64,000 nucleotides of DNA from CAZKRL01 sp964555295 (GCA_964555295.1 CAZKRL010000007.1:39708-103707); one strand, 5' to 3'. Positions 45,855 to 55,730 are shown, counted from the stretch's first letter. Numbers and translations are program-made. Notes: a model not told the origin generated them from the letters alone.

Positions 45855-47557
45855 TGACGTGTTGAGATTTTTTGATTGAGTATTTCACTCATCAAACCAA
45901 GGGCTCTCGCACCCGACCATGCCTCAAGTGCCTCATTGATTCTGCCTAACTTACAGAGTATATCTCCCTTGTGAAGTAAAACTTCAGCTTGTTTTGGATC
46001 ATGCAAGATGGACCGTTCAATCCATTGCAGCGCGAGTTCATACTTCCCTTGCTTGAAGCTAATCCAAGCGAACGTATCCTCATAAGACGGATCATTGGGC
46101 ATGAGTTCATTTGATTTAGCAGACATGGCTGCGGCCTTTTCTAGTGTAACCTTATTCTCTGCCAAGTAGTAGGCATAATTATTCAAAACCAACGGATCTG
46201 ACGGTGCGTATTTTAAAGCACTCTCCATGGCCTCAAAACACTCCTTTGCATTTCCCAAATGAAAATAGGAATCCCCTAAAGCCGAATAAAAACCAGAAGA
46301 CATGGCGGCATTATCAATGATGAGCTCCTTTCCATTTCTCAAGGTACGAACGGCCTCGGCATGTTGATTTTTCAATTGACATGCATATGCATGAAATAAA
46401 TAGAATTCAGGCATAGAAGGATAATAACTCATTGCCGAATAGCTATCATCAAAGAAAAATTCACTACCCAGAGAATATTCCAACTCAAGAATTCGCTCCC
46501 AGACAACTTTATTCGAACCACCCTTCTGAATAACTTTTTTATAGTCTGCCAAAGCACCGGAAATATCTCCCTCCCTGGTTTTAAAGTCTCCTCTCATTGA
46601 GAGAATCTTCGGCTCATCCGGGAAAATTTTCAAACTCGCGTCAAGCAATTCATATGCGTGCGAAAGCCAATCCTTACGAACCTCTGTTGCGTTGTAGTAT
46701 CGAAGCAGAACTCCAATGCGCTGATCTACACTTACATCATGAGTAGCAAATGCCTTTACCAGTTCATTATAGGACGCGGCGTCATCGCCCTTATTTGCAT
46801 AGTATTCAGAAAGTGTATAATGTGCCAATCCATTGTTTGGATTTGTCTCAAGCATTTTCTTCAAGAGATCCATGCCCTTATCTACTTCGCCAGATTGCAA
46901 ATAAAAATTAACCGCATCTGTCCAATACCGCGATTCAGAGGGATATGCCGAGGCAAGCTTGACAAGCTCCTCCCCTGCCCTTTTCTCGTCTTTGAGTAAG
47001 ACACAAAGCTGAACCTTCTGTGCGGTGAGTTCTTCATAAATACCAAAATACATTTCCACCTTATCCCAGATTTCGAGGGCTTCTCTGCGCTTGTTGCCAT
47101 ACATATAAGCCCCAGCGAGATCATATAGAACATCCGCATCATCGGGATTCAGCTCATAAACCCTCGCGTATGACTTTGCCGCGACATCGTATTTCCCTGC
47201 TGCCATTTGGGCATCAGCGAATAACTTGTGATACCAGGGATTTTCTCTATCAGACTCAATACAAAGTCGCAATTGAGCTATAGCAACCGAAGGATTATTA
47301 AAAACCTCAAGTTGTATTCTTGCATTCTCATATTGAGCGGCCATCAACCCAGGCTGCATTACTGTACATTCCTGAAACAATTGGGCCGCCTTTGCCATAT
47401 TCCCCCTGGATTTTTCGAGCTGAGCATTGAAAAACAAATTTTGGTAATCCGGAGAAGCTAAAGACTCATTAACGGGCGCGTCACTGGCCAGCTGCTTGCC
47501 CTTCGTGCAGGCCAGAAAGGTTAGAATCGCTAGAAGTATTGTTGCGCGCAATATCAT
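45842..47557 (-). CDS. TPR-repeat lipoprotein
   Basis: 571 residues. Lipoprotein signal at the N-terminus (LLAILTFLAC). The remainder is a chain of tetratricopeptide repeats, for example WYHKLFADAQMAAGKYDVAAK, NNYAYYLAENKVTLEKAAAM and PSYEDTFAWISFKQGKYELAL. Expected to be a periplasmic, membrane-anchored scaffold. It starts 4 bp inside the nucleotidyltransferase gene and overlaps the DUF4292 gene by 13 bp, so translation of the operon is probably coupled. Confidence 0.9.
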   Translation of the reverse strand: MILRATILLAILTFLACTKGKQLASDAPVNESLASPDYQNLFFNAQLEKSRGNMAKAAQLFQECTVMQPGLMAAQYENARIQLEVFNNPSVAIAQLRLCIESDRENPWYHKLFADAQMAAGKYDVAAKSYARVYELNPDDADVLYDLAGAYMYGNKRREALEIWDKVEMYFGIYEELTAQKVQLCVLLKDEKRAGEELVKLASAYPSESRYWTDAVNFYLQSGEVDKGMDLLKKMLETNPNNGLAHYTLSEYYANKGDDAASYNELVKAFATHDVSVDQRIGVLLRYYNATEVRKDWLSHAYELLDASLKIFPDEPKILSMRGDFKTREGDISGALADYKKVIQKGGSNKVVWERILELEYSLGSEFFFDDSYSAMSYYPSMPEFYLFHAYACQLKNQHAEAVRTLRNGKELIIDNAAMSSGFYSALGDSYFHLGNAKECFEAMESALKYAPSDPLVLNNYAYYLAENKVTLEKAAAMSAKSNELMPNDPSYEDTFAWISFKQGKYELALQWIERSILHDPKQAEVLLHKGDILCKLGRINEALEAWSGARALGLMSEILNQKISTRQCID

Positions 47558-48558
47558 CGTTCAATACTGGAAAAATCACCGAGATTTAAGTTGTCTGAAC
47601 CCTTTATAGATCGGGCGCTTTTGCCCATAACAGCGCCATCCAATACTGAATTCTTCACTTCTGCACTGTCCATGATAATGCTGTTGCTTACAACGGAACT
47701 GGCAATTTTAGCTCCATTCCCTATAGATACACCAGGGCCTATTATCGCGCTATCAAGCGTTACATTATCACCAATGAAACAGGGGGGAATAATAAGACTG
47801 TTCAATTGTTTGAAATTATGACCCACACTGCCCGATGGAAACTTATGCCTCAGGTAACGACTATTGGTCTCTACAAGCGCCTGTTTATTGCCACAATCCA
47901 TCCAATCATCAACTTTACCAGGAACAAAACGCGCACCCTTCGCTACCATATTTCTTAAGGCATCGGGCAATTGATATTCACCACCGTTGCGGATGTTATT
48001 ATCAATCAGAAACTGAAGCTCAGCACGAAGTACTTCGCCGTTTCTAAAGAAATAAATTCCAATCATAGCCAGGTCGGAAACAAATTCCTGCGGCTTTTCT
48101 CTAAACTCCGTGATAATACCAGATGGGTCTATCACAACCACTCCGAACTGTCGCGGATCATCAATTTTTTGAACCCACAACACTCCATCGGCTGTGGTAT
48201 CAAGCGTAAAATCGGCGGTGAAAAGCGTATCGGCAAAAGCCACTGTTACCGGACCATTCAAAAGATCAGCTGCGCATAATATCGCATGCGCTGTACCGAG
48301 GGCCTCGTCTTGATAATGAATACTTCCCTTAGCTCCCAACTGCTGTGCTACCGCAATAAGTCGTGCTTCTACCTCTTCGCCAAAACGCCCGGTAACAAAA
48401 GCGATTTCGTTAACCTGCGTTTTGCAGACCGATACGATATCTTCTACCAAATGCTCAACGATAGGTTTACCTGCCACATGAATTAAGGGCTTCGCTGTGG
48501 TGAGCGTATGTGGCCGGAGTCTCTTCCCCATGCCGGCCATAGGAACAATTATATTCAA
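47554..48558 (-). CDS. Sugar-phosphate nucleotidyltransferase
   Basis: 334 residues. The N-terminal nucleotidyltransferase domain has IIVPMAGMGKRLRPHTLTTAKPL (G-x-G-x-R-x13-K-P signature) and a Q-x-x-x-L-G-T-A-H motif (YQDEALGTAHAI); the C-terminal ~90 residues are a left-handed beta-helix with hexapeptide repeats (IGDNVTLDSAIIGPGVSIGNG). It transfers NMP to a sugar-1-phosphate, most like glucose-1-phosphate thymidylyl- or uridylyltransferases; specificity cannot be fixed. The start is TTG at 48558, required to include the conserved N-terminal strand. It heads the operon with the TPR, DUF4292 and EnvC-like genes. Confidence 0.9.
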   Translation of the reverse strand: MNIIVPMAGMGKRLRPHTLTTAKPLIHVAGKPIVEHLVEDIVSVCKTQVNEIAFVTGRFGEEVEARLIAVAQQLGAKGSIHYQDEALGTAHAILCAADLLNGPVTVAFADTLFTADFTLDTTADGVLWVQKIDDPRQFGVVVIDPSGIITEFREKPQEFVSDLAMIGIYFFRNGEVLRAELQFLIDNNIRNGGEYQLPDALRNMVAKGARFVPGKVDDWMDCGNKQALVETNSRYLRHKFPSGSVGHNFKQLNSLIIPPCFIGDNVTLDSAIIGPGVSIGNGAKIASSVVSNSIIMDSAEVKNSVLDGAVMGKSARSIKGSDNLNLGDFSSIER

Positions 48559-48669
48559 GCGTCGAAAATGTTTGGGTTAAAATTATAAACTAACTCATTA
48601 ACAGCCCTAAGAACAATGTCCGAGTTACGCACCGATGCTCTATAAATTGCAGCAATTGTAATCATACCT

Positions 48670-48677
48670 TATTTTCG
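48670..48677 (+). promoter_or_regulatory. -7 element of the tRNA gene
   Basis: TATTTTCG on the plus strand, 13 bp before the mature tRNA 5' end. Confidence 0.45.
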
Positions 48678-48690
48678 CCACCCAAAATTT

Positions 48691-48764
48691 GCACCTATAG
48701 CTCAGACGGTTAGAGCATCTGACTCATAATCAGAGGGTCCTTGGTTCGATCCCAAGTGGGTGCA
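48691..48764 (+). tRNA. tRNA with anticodon CAU (elongator Met, or Ile2 with lysidine)
   Basis: 74 nt. Acceptor stem GCACCTA/TGGGTGC, D arm GCTCAGACGGTTAGAGC, anticodon stem-loop TCTGA-CTCATAA-TCAGA with CAT at 48725-48727, and T arm CTTGG-TTCGATC-CCAAG all fold normally. The 3' CCA is not encoded. It lacks initiator features, so it is elongator tRNA-Met or the AUA-reading tRNA-Ile; sequence alone does not settle it here, though Met seems more likely. Confidence 0.95.
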
Positions 48765-48771
48765 CAAATGA

Positions 48772-48797
48772 AAAACGCCGGAGCTCCGGCGTTTTTT
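48772..48797. terminator. Bidirectional terminator between the tRNA and the giant gene
   Basis: AAAACGCCGGAG/CTCCGGCGTTTT is a perfect 12-bp palindrome flanked by A and T tracts, so it can stop transcription from both sides. Confidence 0.9.
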
Positions 48798-48819
48798 TTA
48801 TTGGTAAGTTTTATCTCAT

Positions 48820-51800
48820 TCAATGCTTCACAACGGTGATAGAACTAATGCCCACATCTGAACGAACCAAGACAGTATATATGCCTGGCAACAATTTCTC
48901 GGTAGGCAAACTGTAACGCGATTGACCCGGAATAATATCCCCGTTGAAAACACTTGATACCTTTCTGCCCATTGCATCAAGGAGTTCTACAGAAATGAAG
49001 CCGGATGTAGCAGAGTTTATTTCAAGCACACTATTTCCTTGAAGTGGATTTGGGAAAACCTGCGCTCCCAGATGAGAACTGACATTTTCATTCATCCCAG
49101 TGATGTATTCGCACTCTGTAACATAGCATGTAACAAAATCATTCAGGTCTGAATAGGTGACACAAATCTGATAGTTTCCTGATTCTGCATAGCTGTGAAT
49201 CGCTGAATTACTTTGTTCGGGAACACTACCGTCGCCCCAAGTAATAGAATAGACTGGCAAAGTCGCTCCTTCCCCAATGGCTTCTGCCAAGAAAGACCCA
49301 TCTTGTTGAGGCGTGACGGTTAACGTAACAGTACAGAAGGTAACAATTTCTTCTACCGTAACATTGATCTGATCTTGCCAATAACAGAGCGGATCATCCA
49401 AATCGAAAATGGTAACAGTTACAACATAGGTTCCTGGAGCGTCATATATGTGGAAATCATTGTACGTAGAATCAACAATGCCATCACCCCATTCTATGAT
49501 GTAAAGGGTATTCAACGAATTAAGAGTATTTAAAATCAAGGTGGCCGATAAACCTTGGGTAGTTACATCCACTATTTCTACTTGACAAGAACTTACCTCG
49601 GTAACAACAACTTCATTGCAACTGACCGAACTGCATTGTCCGTCGGCCGAAGTATATGAGACACAAAGATTGAAGGTGTCTGGGTATTCGTAAAAATGCT
49701 GTGCAGATGATCCAATAAAGTAACTACCATCTCCCCACGAAAAGATATACGTTCCGTCCAATGGTCCAAATGCATCAGCTACTACATTCGACAAGTTCAA
49801 CGACGTTTCAAGCTGCACCGGACAATTCCCACTAATTTCATTAATCGTAAGGGTTTCATTGATATCCAAAGCACATCCTGATGGGTCCAAATCAATCACG
49901 TTCAACGTGATAGTATACGTGCCCGAGGTTGCGTATTCATGCCATATATCTTCATCTATATTAATGGGCTCCGAAACCGATCCATCACCCCAATTAATTG
50001 TATAAACTGGCACTCCAAATCCAGAGGAGGATGGTGTAACATTCACGATGTTCCCGGCATTTACAATCTCCATAAAGGCGAAACAATTCGACTCAATTAC
50101 AACAGTCTCAGGACCCAGCTCAACAAAACAACCTCCAACATCGGCATCACCATACGTTGCAGTGATATCGAATATACCCGGTCCGTATATATGAGAAGCC
50201 GACATGGTATTATCTGTAAATCCATCTCCCCACTGTATGGAATATACCGGATCCATAGCACCTGAGCCGTTCACTATGACTTGGTATTCGCCCGGGTTAA
50301 TACCCGGAATAACGGTAAGTTCAGCTACACATGTACTGGGCACAACGACACTTACAAGATAACATTCGGAGATTGCACATTGTGGATACACTGTATCAGT
50401 ATAGCTTACACAAACCTGATAATTGCCACTTTCCGTGTATTCAAACGAAGCGTTTTCTGTAAAAGATGGCTCACCAATGCCCCAGGTAATAATGAAGTTG
50501 CCTGAACCCGTGGCCAGTTCAGTCGCCGAAACACTCACCAAGGGGTCGTTCTCCGTAATTACAACATCCATTGCACACTCAATACCGACACCCACCGATT
50601 CGCAGTACTGAAATTCACAGGCCGAATCGGCAGCTGAAATACACACTTCGTAATAACCGGCTACTTCATAAACGTGAGTAAGATCATTCTGATCACCGGT
50701 ACTTCCATCTCCCCATTCAATTTGGAATGATTGGTTGAGTTCATTTGCGGCAATTTGCAGGGATACTGAACTATCGGTTGCAGTATAAGTGAATGACACT
50801 ACGCAAGGGTCTGGACCAACAGTACAACCCACCGTTTCATGTGACCCGAGGTGTGTTGTGTCATCCTGAGGATATACTGTCCACTGGGTCTGCAATAACA
50901 GCCAGTCAGTGGTAGCAGAGGTAAAGTCAGGGTTTCTGACCAAGGTGTTGTTGGAAGTTGCGCCTCCCACTATACTCCAATTGGCTCCAGGATCTTCACC
51001 TACAATTCCGATGATATCTACTGGTGCTCCGTCGTGAACCAGAACAATTGCATCATCGCCGTTGAAATTGGCAACACTCGAGGTGGTGTCAGCAATAGCC
51101 AAAATGCCCGGGCTTGCCTGGCCATTGGCAATGACATACACATCGCCAGATTCAAGAATCCCGGTAAGCGCCAATGTATTACTTGCGCTCGAATCGACAC
51201 CATTGTTATACCCCTCTACTTTGTATGCTGCAAGATCTACTGCGAAAGGAGTAGGATTGTAAATCTCAATCGCCTTGTTAAACGATGATCCCTCAAGATA
51301 TTCGGAGAAGAACAACTCACTGCAAGGAGTGGTCAATTCACAAGGATTTATTATCAACGTGAAAGTGCTATCGTAAAACGAAACACAATCGCTTGATAGG
51401 ATTGCACTAACAGCATTTCCCGGCTGAATGGTGGAAACATCTAACACTCCGGAATACGCTATGACTTGAAAATAATAGGTTCCTGAAGCCATCTCATTGG
51501 CGTCGAAATTCGCAGATTCGAGCGCTTCAATGATGCTACCAGAAGCATCTGTGCGATACACCGCAAGACTACCGAATAGAGAGTCAGCATTAAATTCCAG
51601 AGCAGGGTAATTGATTTGATCACACTGACTCAGCGCGCCTAACACAGATATTTCTTCTGCGAGACAGTTGGGGTAACAATCCTCAATAGAAAATGAGAAT
51701 GGACCCGGAGCAAAAGTGAAACAACTATTGGTTGACGATAGATTTAAGGTATCAACCAAACTTCCAATGAGCAGACTATCGGCGGCCAATTCACCGAGAT

Positions 51801-53616
51801 AAGCCACAGCAACAACGAGATAATCTCCTTCTGGCAAACCCGCTGTTGACAATTGGTTAGGGGAAGATCCGAGAATTATCCCGTTGGCATCTGTAAGAAA
51901 ATATCTAACTGATCCTTGAGCATTGGGAAAAGCAGAAAGCTGAATCTCCACAGCACCATCCTCAACGCAAAAAACAGAATTGGTAGCACTGGTATTGAAA
52001 CCGTCTATCTGACAAGGCGCAAAACAGTCATTCACATGAATAACAATTGGATCTTCGTATATATCGAAACATTGATCAGAAGTGATAGAAAAAATTCCAA
52101 CTCCCGCATTCACAACTGGTAAAATGTCGGCATAAGCCGCTGCGAAGACCTTGTAAATACCGGGGGCCAGTATGGAATAATCCAATGAATCTTCAACAAC
52201 AGTAATTACATTATCTCCGTCATTGGTAAGAATGTAAAAAATACTGCCCGTGCCAATTGCATTCCAGGTAATCTGTGAGTTCTCATCCTCGACACAAACA
52301 TCTAGTGTATCATTCTCAAAACTGAGAATCTGACAGGGAATAGAGCAATCTATGATTGTAAAATCAATAGAAGTAGAGAACGCAATGCAGCCATCTCCCG
52401 CAATTGCATTGACGTCCGAACCAGGCAACAAAGACGTTTCAAGCAGATTGCCATCAAAAGAAACCGCTGTTATTTGATACGTTCCGGATGCATAGTTGCT
52501 GAGATTCAGAGTGCCATTTGAAGACGAAACTATGATTCCGTTTTGGGACACAATAAATAGTGATGATCCCAAACCGCCTATAATAGATAGGTTCAAATCT
52601 GCAGGCAGTGCATCCAGACAGAAAGCGCTCGTATCAGCTGACCATGAGAGAGTTCCGCCCAAACAATTTGGCAAGCAATCTTGCACCGTAAAAGCAATAG
52701 GTTCTGAAAAACTGAGACAATCTGCCCCGATTGACGCTACAGCAAGTCCTGGTTCAAGCACTAAATTATCGGTGTATGCAATGCCCCACAATTGGTAATC
52801 ACCAAGTTCAAGACCGCCAGAAACAAAGACACCGGATGAGGATGTATCAACCACCTGATCTCCGGATGTTAAAGCATAAATGACGTTGCCGATAGCGCCC
52901 GACATACTTATCGAAATAACTTCAGGTAGGGTTTCAATGCAAATGCTGTTTACATCTGTGAGGTTTGTTAGTACACCCGCTAGGCATGCCACGGGCTCAC
53001 CATTCGTGGCACCCGGAGTAGGAGCTTGCACCACAAAAGAGGCAAGGTTCAAGGCAGCGCCTCCATCTGGCAGGCGGGAAAAGGAGTTAGGGCTGTTGCC
53101 CGAGTCGTTCAGTTGGATCTGATCTGGGGTTAAGACAGGCAATAAACCAGTAGCATCCGGGTCGTCTGTACCGTATACAATTGCGTCAATCAAATTGTTG
53201 GCAACAGCGGGTGATGCAGCTGGCCAATCAGCGGCACTGCCCGCATACAAGGCAATTGCATCTTGTCCATTTTGAATATCGCCCTGGCCTTGCAATGTTG
53301 GAAGAACTGCTCCTGACGCTCCTAAAGAGTCCAAAAGCGGTTGGGTAGCGACAAGGAAGAAACCTTGCGAGTCAAGCGAATAACCCGCGAGATCTACCAA
53401 AGAATACATTGTGTTGCCACCTGAAACCCCATTAAAAAAAACCAACACCAATCCATCGAGCGAAGCATTCGCTGGTCCAAATAATTCAACAAATTCTTTG
53501 GTGTCAGTGCCCGGCTGGTCGGGATCAACCTCATTGATTCTTACAGCAGTGTTTTGAGCCAGAAGCGCAATAGGCAGAAGTGCCAAGAGCGAGCAAATAA
53601 ATTTCTTCATCATCAT
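48820..53616 (-). CDS. Giant secreted protein with lamin-tail and PKD-like domains and T9SS signal
   Basis: 1598 residues from the first of three consecutive ATGs (53616, 53613, 53610), which open a signal peptide (FICSLLALLPIALLAQ); the frame continues upstream to 53679 without a better start. A lamin-tail-like domain follows (VRINEVDPDQPGTDTKEFVEL, residues ~25-190) and a second one lies near the middle (CSELFFSEYLEGSSFNKAIE). Between them are six or so ~100-residue repeats ending in a Cys pair, and the C-terminal third is a row of PKD-like modules with WGDGS motifs. The end (VFPNPLQGNSVLEI ... GIYTVLVRS) is a type-A T9SS sorting domain. Surface adhesion or extracellular binding is the likely role; no catalytic domain was recognised. 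Confidence 0.9.
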   Translation of the reverse strand: MMMKKFICSLLALLPIALLAQNTAVRINEVDPDQPGTDTKEFVELFGPANASLDGLVLVFFNGVSGGNTMYSLVDLAGYSLDSQGFFLVATQPLLDSLGASGAVLPTLQGQGDIQNGQDAIALYAGSAADWPAASPAVANNLIDAIVYGTDDPDATGLLPVLTPDQIQLNDSGNSPNSFSRLPDGGAALNLASFVVQAPTPGATNGEPVACLAGVLTNLTDVNSICIETLPEVISISMSGAIGNVIYALTSGDQVVDTSSSGVFVSGGLELGDYQLWGIAYTDNLVLEPGLAVASIGADCLSFSEPIAFTVQDCLPNCLGGTLSWSADTSAFCLDALPADLNLSIIGGLGSSLFIVSQNGIIVSSSNGTLNLSNYASGTYQITAVSFDGNLLETSLLPGSDVNAIAGDGCIAFSTSIDFTIIDCSIPCQILSFENDTLDVCVEDENSQITWNAIGTGSIFYILTNDGDNVITVVEDSLDYSILAPGIYKVFAAAYADILPVVNAGVGIFSITSDQCFDIYEDPIVIHVNDCFAPCQIDGFNTSATNSVFCVEDGAVEIQLSAFPNAQGSVRYFLTDANGIILGSSPNQLSTAGLPEGDYLVVAVAYLGELAADSLLIGSLVDTLNLSSTNSCFTFAPGPFSFSIEDCYPNCLAEEISVLGALSQCDQINYPALEFNADSLFGSLAVYRTDASGSIIEALESANFDANEMASGTYYFQVIAYSGVLDVSTIQPGNAVSAILSSDCVSFYDSTFTLIINPCELTTPCSELFFSEYLEGSSFNKAIEIYNPTPFAVDLAAYKVEGYNNGVDSSASNTLALTGILESGDVYVIANGQASPGILAIADTTSSVANFNGDDAIVLVHDGAPVDIIGIVGEDPGANWSIVGGATSNNTLVRNPDFTSATTDWLLLQTQWTVYPQDDTTHLGSHETVGCTVGPDPCVVSFTYTATDSSVSLQIAANELNQSFQIEWGDGSTGDQNDLTHVYEVAGYYEVCISAADSACEFQYCESVGVGIECAMDVVITENDPLVSVSATELATGSGNFIITWGIGEPSFTENASFEYTESGNYQVCVSYTDTVYPQCAISECYLVSVVVPSTCVAELTVIPGINPGEYQVIVNGSGAMDPVYSIQWGDGFTDNTMSASHIYGPGIFDITATYGDADVGGCFVELGPETVVIESNCFAFMEIVNAGNIVNVTPSSSGFGVPVYTINWGDGSVSEPINIDEDIWHEYATSGTYTITLNVIDLDPSGCALDINETLTINEISGNCPVQLETSLNLSNVVADAFGPLDGTYIFSWGDGSYFIGSSAQHFYEYPDTFNLCVSYTSADGQCSSVSCNEVVVTEVSSCQVEIVDVTTQGLSATLILNTLNSLNTLYIIEWGDGIVDSTYNDFHIYDAPGTYVVTVTIFDLDDPLCYWQDQINVTVEEIVTFCTVTLTVTPQQDGSFLAEAIGEGATLPVYSITWGDGSVPEQSNSAIHSYAESGNYQICVTYSDLNDFVTCYVTECEYITGMNENVSSHLGAQVFPNPLQGNSVLEINSATSGFISVELLDAMGRKVSSVFNGDIIPGQSRYSLPTEKLLPGIYTVLVRSDVGISSITVVKH

Positions 53617-53683
53617 AAATTTTGCCGCGAATTTGCGAAGAAAAGCTGAGTGTAGCATTACGAAAGTTATACTAAACACGATC

Positions 53684-54499
53684 TCACTGCCTCAGCTCAG
53701 TGCTCCAAACATGCATATTGCTCTCAGAGAGTAAATCGTGACCCACATCCGGAAGAATTTTCACAACATCGGCTCTCACTTTGGTCGACAAATTCTCTGC
53801 AACATTGGGCGGAATAACCCCATCCCGTTCTCCCAGAAAAATTCTAATGCTATCAGAACGTCGTGAAATAAATTCTCTTATAGAATCAGCATCAGACAAA
53901 AAAAAGCGAAATAAAGGAAATACTTTTTCAATCGTTCGTCGCTTGCTCTCCTCCTTAAACTGTCGCGATAGAAATTGATGCTGGCCTCGATCCATCATTT
54001 TCAACGCTGCAAATACACGGCACAACGTGATGGTGGTTTTAGGATGCTTCATGACCCAACCAAAAATTCGCATCCCCCAATTATACTGCATTGCTATGCG
54101 CTGCAATGGATGCACCTTGATTCCATCAGGGGCGAGCAACAGGAGCTTATAATTTTTCAACCCCCATAACATGCAAGTATGCAGAGCAATCCGTCCGCCC
54201 AAACTATACCCCAATACAGTTACATTTTCAGCTTGATGTTCATCAATGAGGTTCTCCATCAATTTGCACCACCATATGACATCAATATTCTTCGATTCCA
54301 ATGGTTCAGCGGTAGCATGACCGGGCAAGTAGAATGACAATAACGTGTAGTCATTCTCCCTGCCCTTCATCAGCGGCAGAAATTCTTCAGGCGTTCTCGA
54401 GAATCCGTGAAATGCAAGAATCAAATGACGGCCTTCACCGGCTTTGATATACCTAATCCTGAGTTGCTTGTATTGTGCTATTTCAGTATTGAGATACAT
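53684..54499 (-). CDS. Alpha/beta hydrolase
   Basis: 271 residues from the ATG at 54499; the frame is open to a TTG at 54532. The fold is shown by LILAFHGFSRTPEEF (oxyanion region), the nucleophile elbow VLGYSLGGRIAL with Ser as catalytic residue, an acid near FLGERDGVIPP and His in PDVGHDLLSE. A lid-like helical segment lies between. The substrate is unknown. It overlaps the end of the pabA/trpG gene by 17 bp, so the pair is likely co-expressed. Confidence 0.88.
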   Translation of the reverse strand: MYLNTEIAQYKQLRIRYIKAGEGRHLILAFHGFSRTPEEFLPLMKGRENDYTLLSFYLPGHATAEPLESKNIDVIWWCKLMENLIDEHQAENVTVLGYSLGGRIALHTCMLWGLKNYKLLLLAPDGIKVHPLQRIAMQYNWGMRIFGWVMKHPKTTITLCRVFAALKMMDRGQHQFLSRQFKEESKRRTIEKVFPLFRFFLSDADSIREFISRRSDSIRIFLGERDGVIPPNVAENLSTKVRADVVKILPDVGHDLLSESNMHVWSTELRQ

Positions 54500-55061
54500 A
54501 ATCAACCCAGTTACGCACAATCTGCAATCCAAAGGAGGTCATAATACTTTCAGGGTGGTACTGAACTCCGTAAATAGGTAATGAGAAATGACGCAGCGAC
54601 ATGATTCTGCCCTTCATATCACGTCCTGAAACCAACAACTCCTTTGGCAAATTATCTTCATTAACCGTCCAGGAGTGATATCGAGCGACATCAAAATTAG
54701 ATGGCAGACCATGATAGAGAATATCCGACGTTTCAACTTCTATAGTGTCAGGTATTCCGTGGCAAACTGTATCAAGTTGCAACAAATCCGCTCCGAAATA
54801 CTGAGCTATTGCCTGATGTCCGAGACAAATTCCCAATATCGGTTTGCTCTTGTGATAGCGATCGATAATTTCCATCAGATGACCTGATTCTTCGGGAAGT
54901 CCAGGGCCGGGTGAAAGCACCAAAGCATTACACTCTTGTGTCAGCTCTTCATACTCATCATCATTTCGAATGACCACTACCTCTGTTGCACCGCACATTT
55001 GCAGATAATGGCAAATGATGTATGTGAAGCTATCATAATTATCTACCAACAGAATTCTCAT
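54483..55061 (-). CDS. pabA: Glutamine amidotransferase subunit of anthranilate/aminodeoxychorismate synthase
   Basis: 192 residues, the usual length. Class-I amidotransferase triad: Cys in PILGICLGHQAIA and His/Glu in YGVQYHPESIMT, plus the N-terminal LLVDNYDSFTY. It supplies ammonia from glutamine for making anthranilate (TrpG) or aminodeoxychorismate (PabA). The partner gene trpE or pabB is not in the window, and trp genes are absent, so PabA is slightly preferred; a dual role is possible. An 11-bp hairpin sits ~110 bp upstream. Confidence 0.9.
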   Translation of the reverse strand: MRILLVDNYDSFTYIICHYLQMCGATEVVVIRNDDEYEELTQECNALVLSPGPGLPEESGHLMEIIDRYHKSKPILGICLGHQAIAQYFGADLLQLDTVCHGIPDTIEVETSDILYHGLPSNFDVARYHSWTVNEDNLPKELLVSGRDMKGRIMSLRHFSLPIYGVQYHPESIMTSFGLQIVRNWVDYVSQY

Positions 55062-55169
55062 GCCGCAAAATAAGGTGCATAAATATCTACGCTAGAATCA
55101 ATCATGGAAGCGCATCCGTAATTCGTTGTCACGCCATTCAAAAGCCGCACAAATCAATTTAAAATGAAC

Positions 55170-55195
55170 TGAGGGCTTCCCGTTGGAAGCCCTCA
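55170..55195 (-). terminator. Strong hairpin between dtd and pabA
   Basis: TGAGGGCTTCC-cgtt-GGAAGCCCTCA is a perfect 11-bp stem, 78 bp after the dtd stop. It is followed on the minus strand by GTTCATTTTAAATT, only moderately T-rich. It may terminate dtd or act in the pabA leader. Confidence 0.65.
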
Positions 55196-55273
55196 GATAC
55201 TAAACCTTTAACCAAAACCTACCCAACTGTAATGGTAGAATTTGATATACTAACAAATCATATTTCACTTGGT

Positions 55274-55726
55274 TCATTCTGGGTGAGATGAATCCATAAA
55301 AATGGTAACTGGCCCCCAGTTTACAAGTTCTACATTCATCATTGCACCAAATCGGCCAGACTCGGTCTTAAGACCTGAAGACGCCCTGAGACACCGAATG
55401 AAATACTCGTATAAATCGTTGGCTCTTTCCGGACGTGCAGATTTCATAAACGATGGCCTATTACCCTTTTTAGTGGATGCATGCAGTGTAAACTGACTCA
55501 CCACCAGTAACTCACCGGAGACATCGACAATTGAGAGATTCATTTTCCCTTCATGATCCGGGAAAATTCTCATGGAAGATATCTTACTAATCAGATAATC
55601 TGCATCTGATTCAACATCAGCTTCAGCAACACCAAGAAATATTAGCAATCCCTGTTGAATGTTTGATATCCTCTCTCCCGACACATCAACCGATGCGCGT
55701 TGCACTCGCTGAATAATGACTCTCAT
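55274..55726 (-). CDS. dtd: D-aminoacyl-tRNA deacylase
   Basis: 150 residues from the ATG at 55726, which gives the family start MRVIIQRVQRASV; the frame extends to 55795 but without family similarity. The signatures SQFTLHASTKKGNRPSF and FGAMMNVELVNWGPVTI are present, including the cross-subunit Gly-cisPro (GP); the residue before GP is Trp where Asn-Asp or Asn-Asn-Gly-Pro is more usual. It removes D-amino acids mischarged on tRNA. It is divergent from recG with both promoters in under 90 bp. Confidence 0.94.
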   Translation of the reverse strand: MRVIIQRVQRASVDVSGERISNIQQGLLIFLGVAEADVESDADYLISKISSMRIFPDHEGKMNLSIVDVSGELLVVSQFTLHASTKKGNRPSFMKSARPERANDLYEYFIRCLRASSGLKTESGRFGAMMNVELVNWGPVTIFMDSSHPE

Positions 55727-55730
55727 GTTG

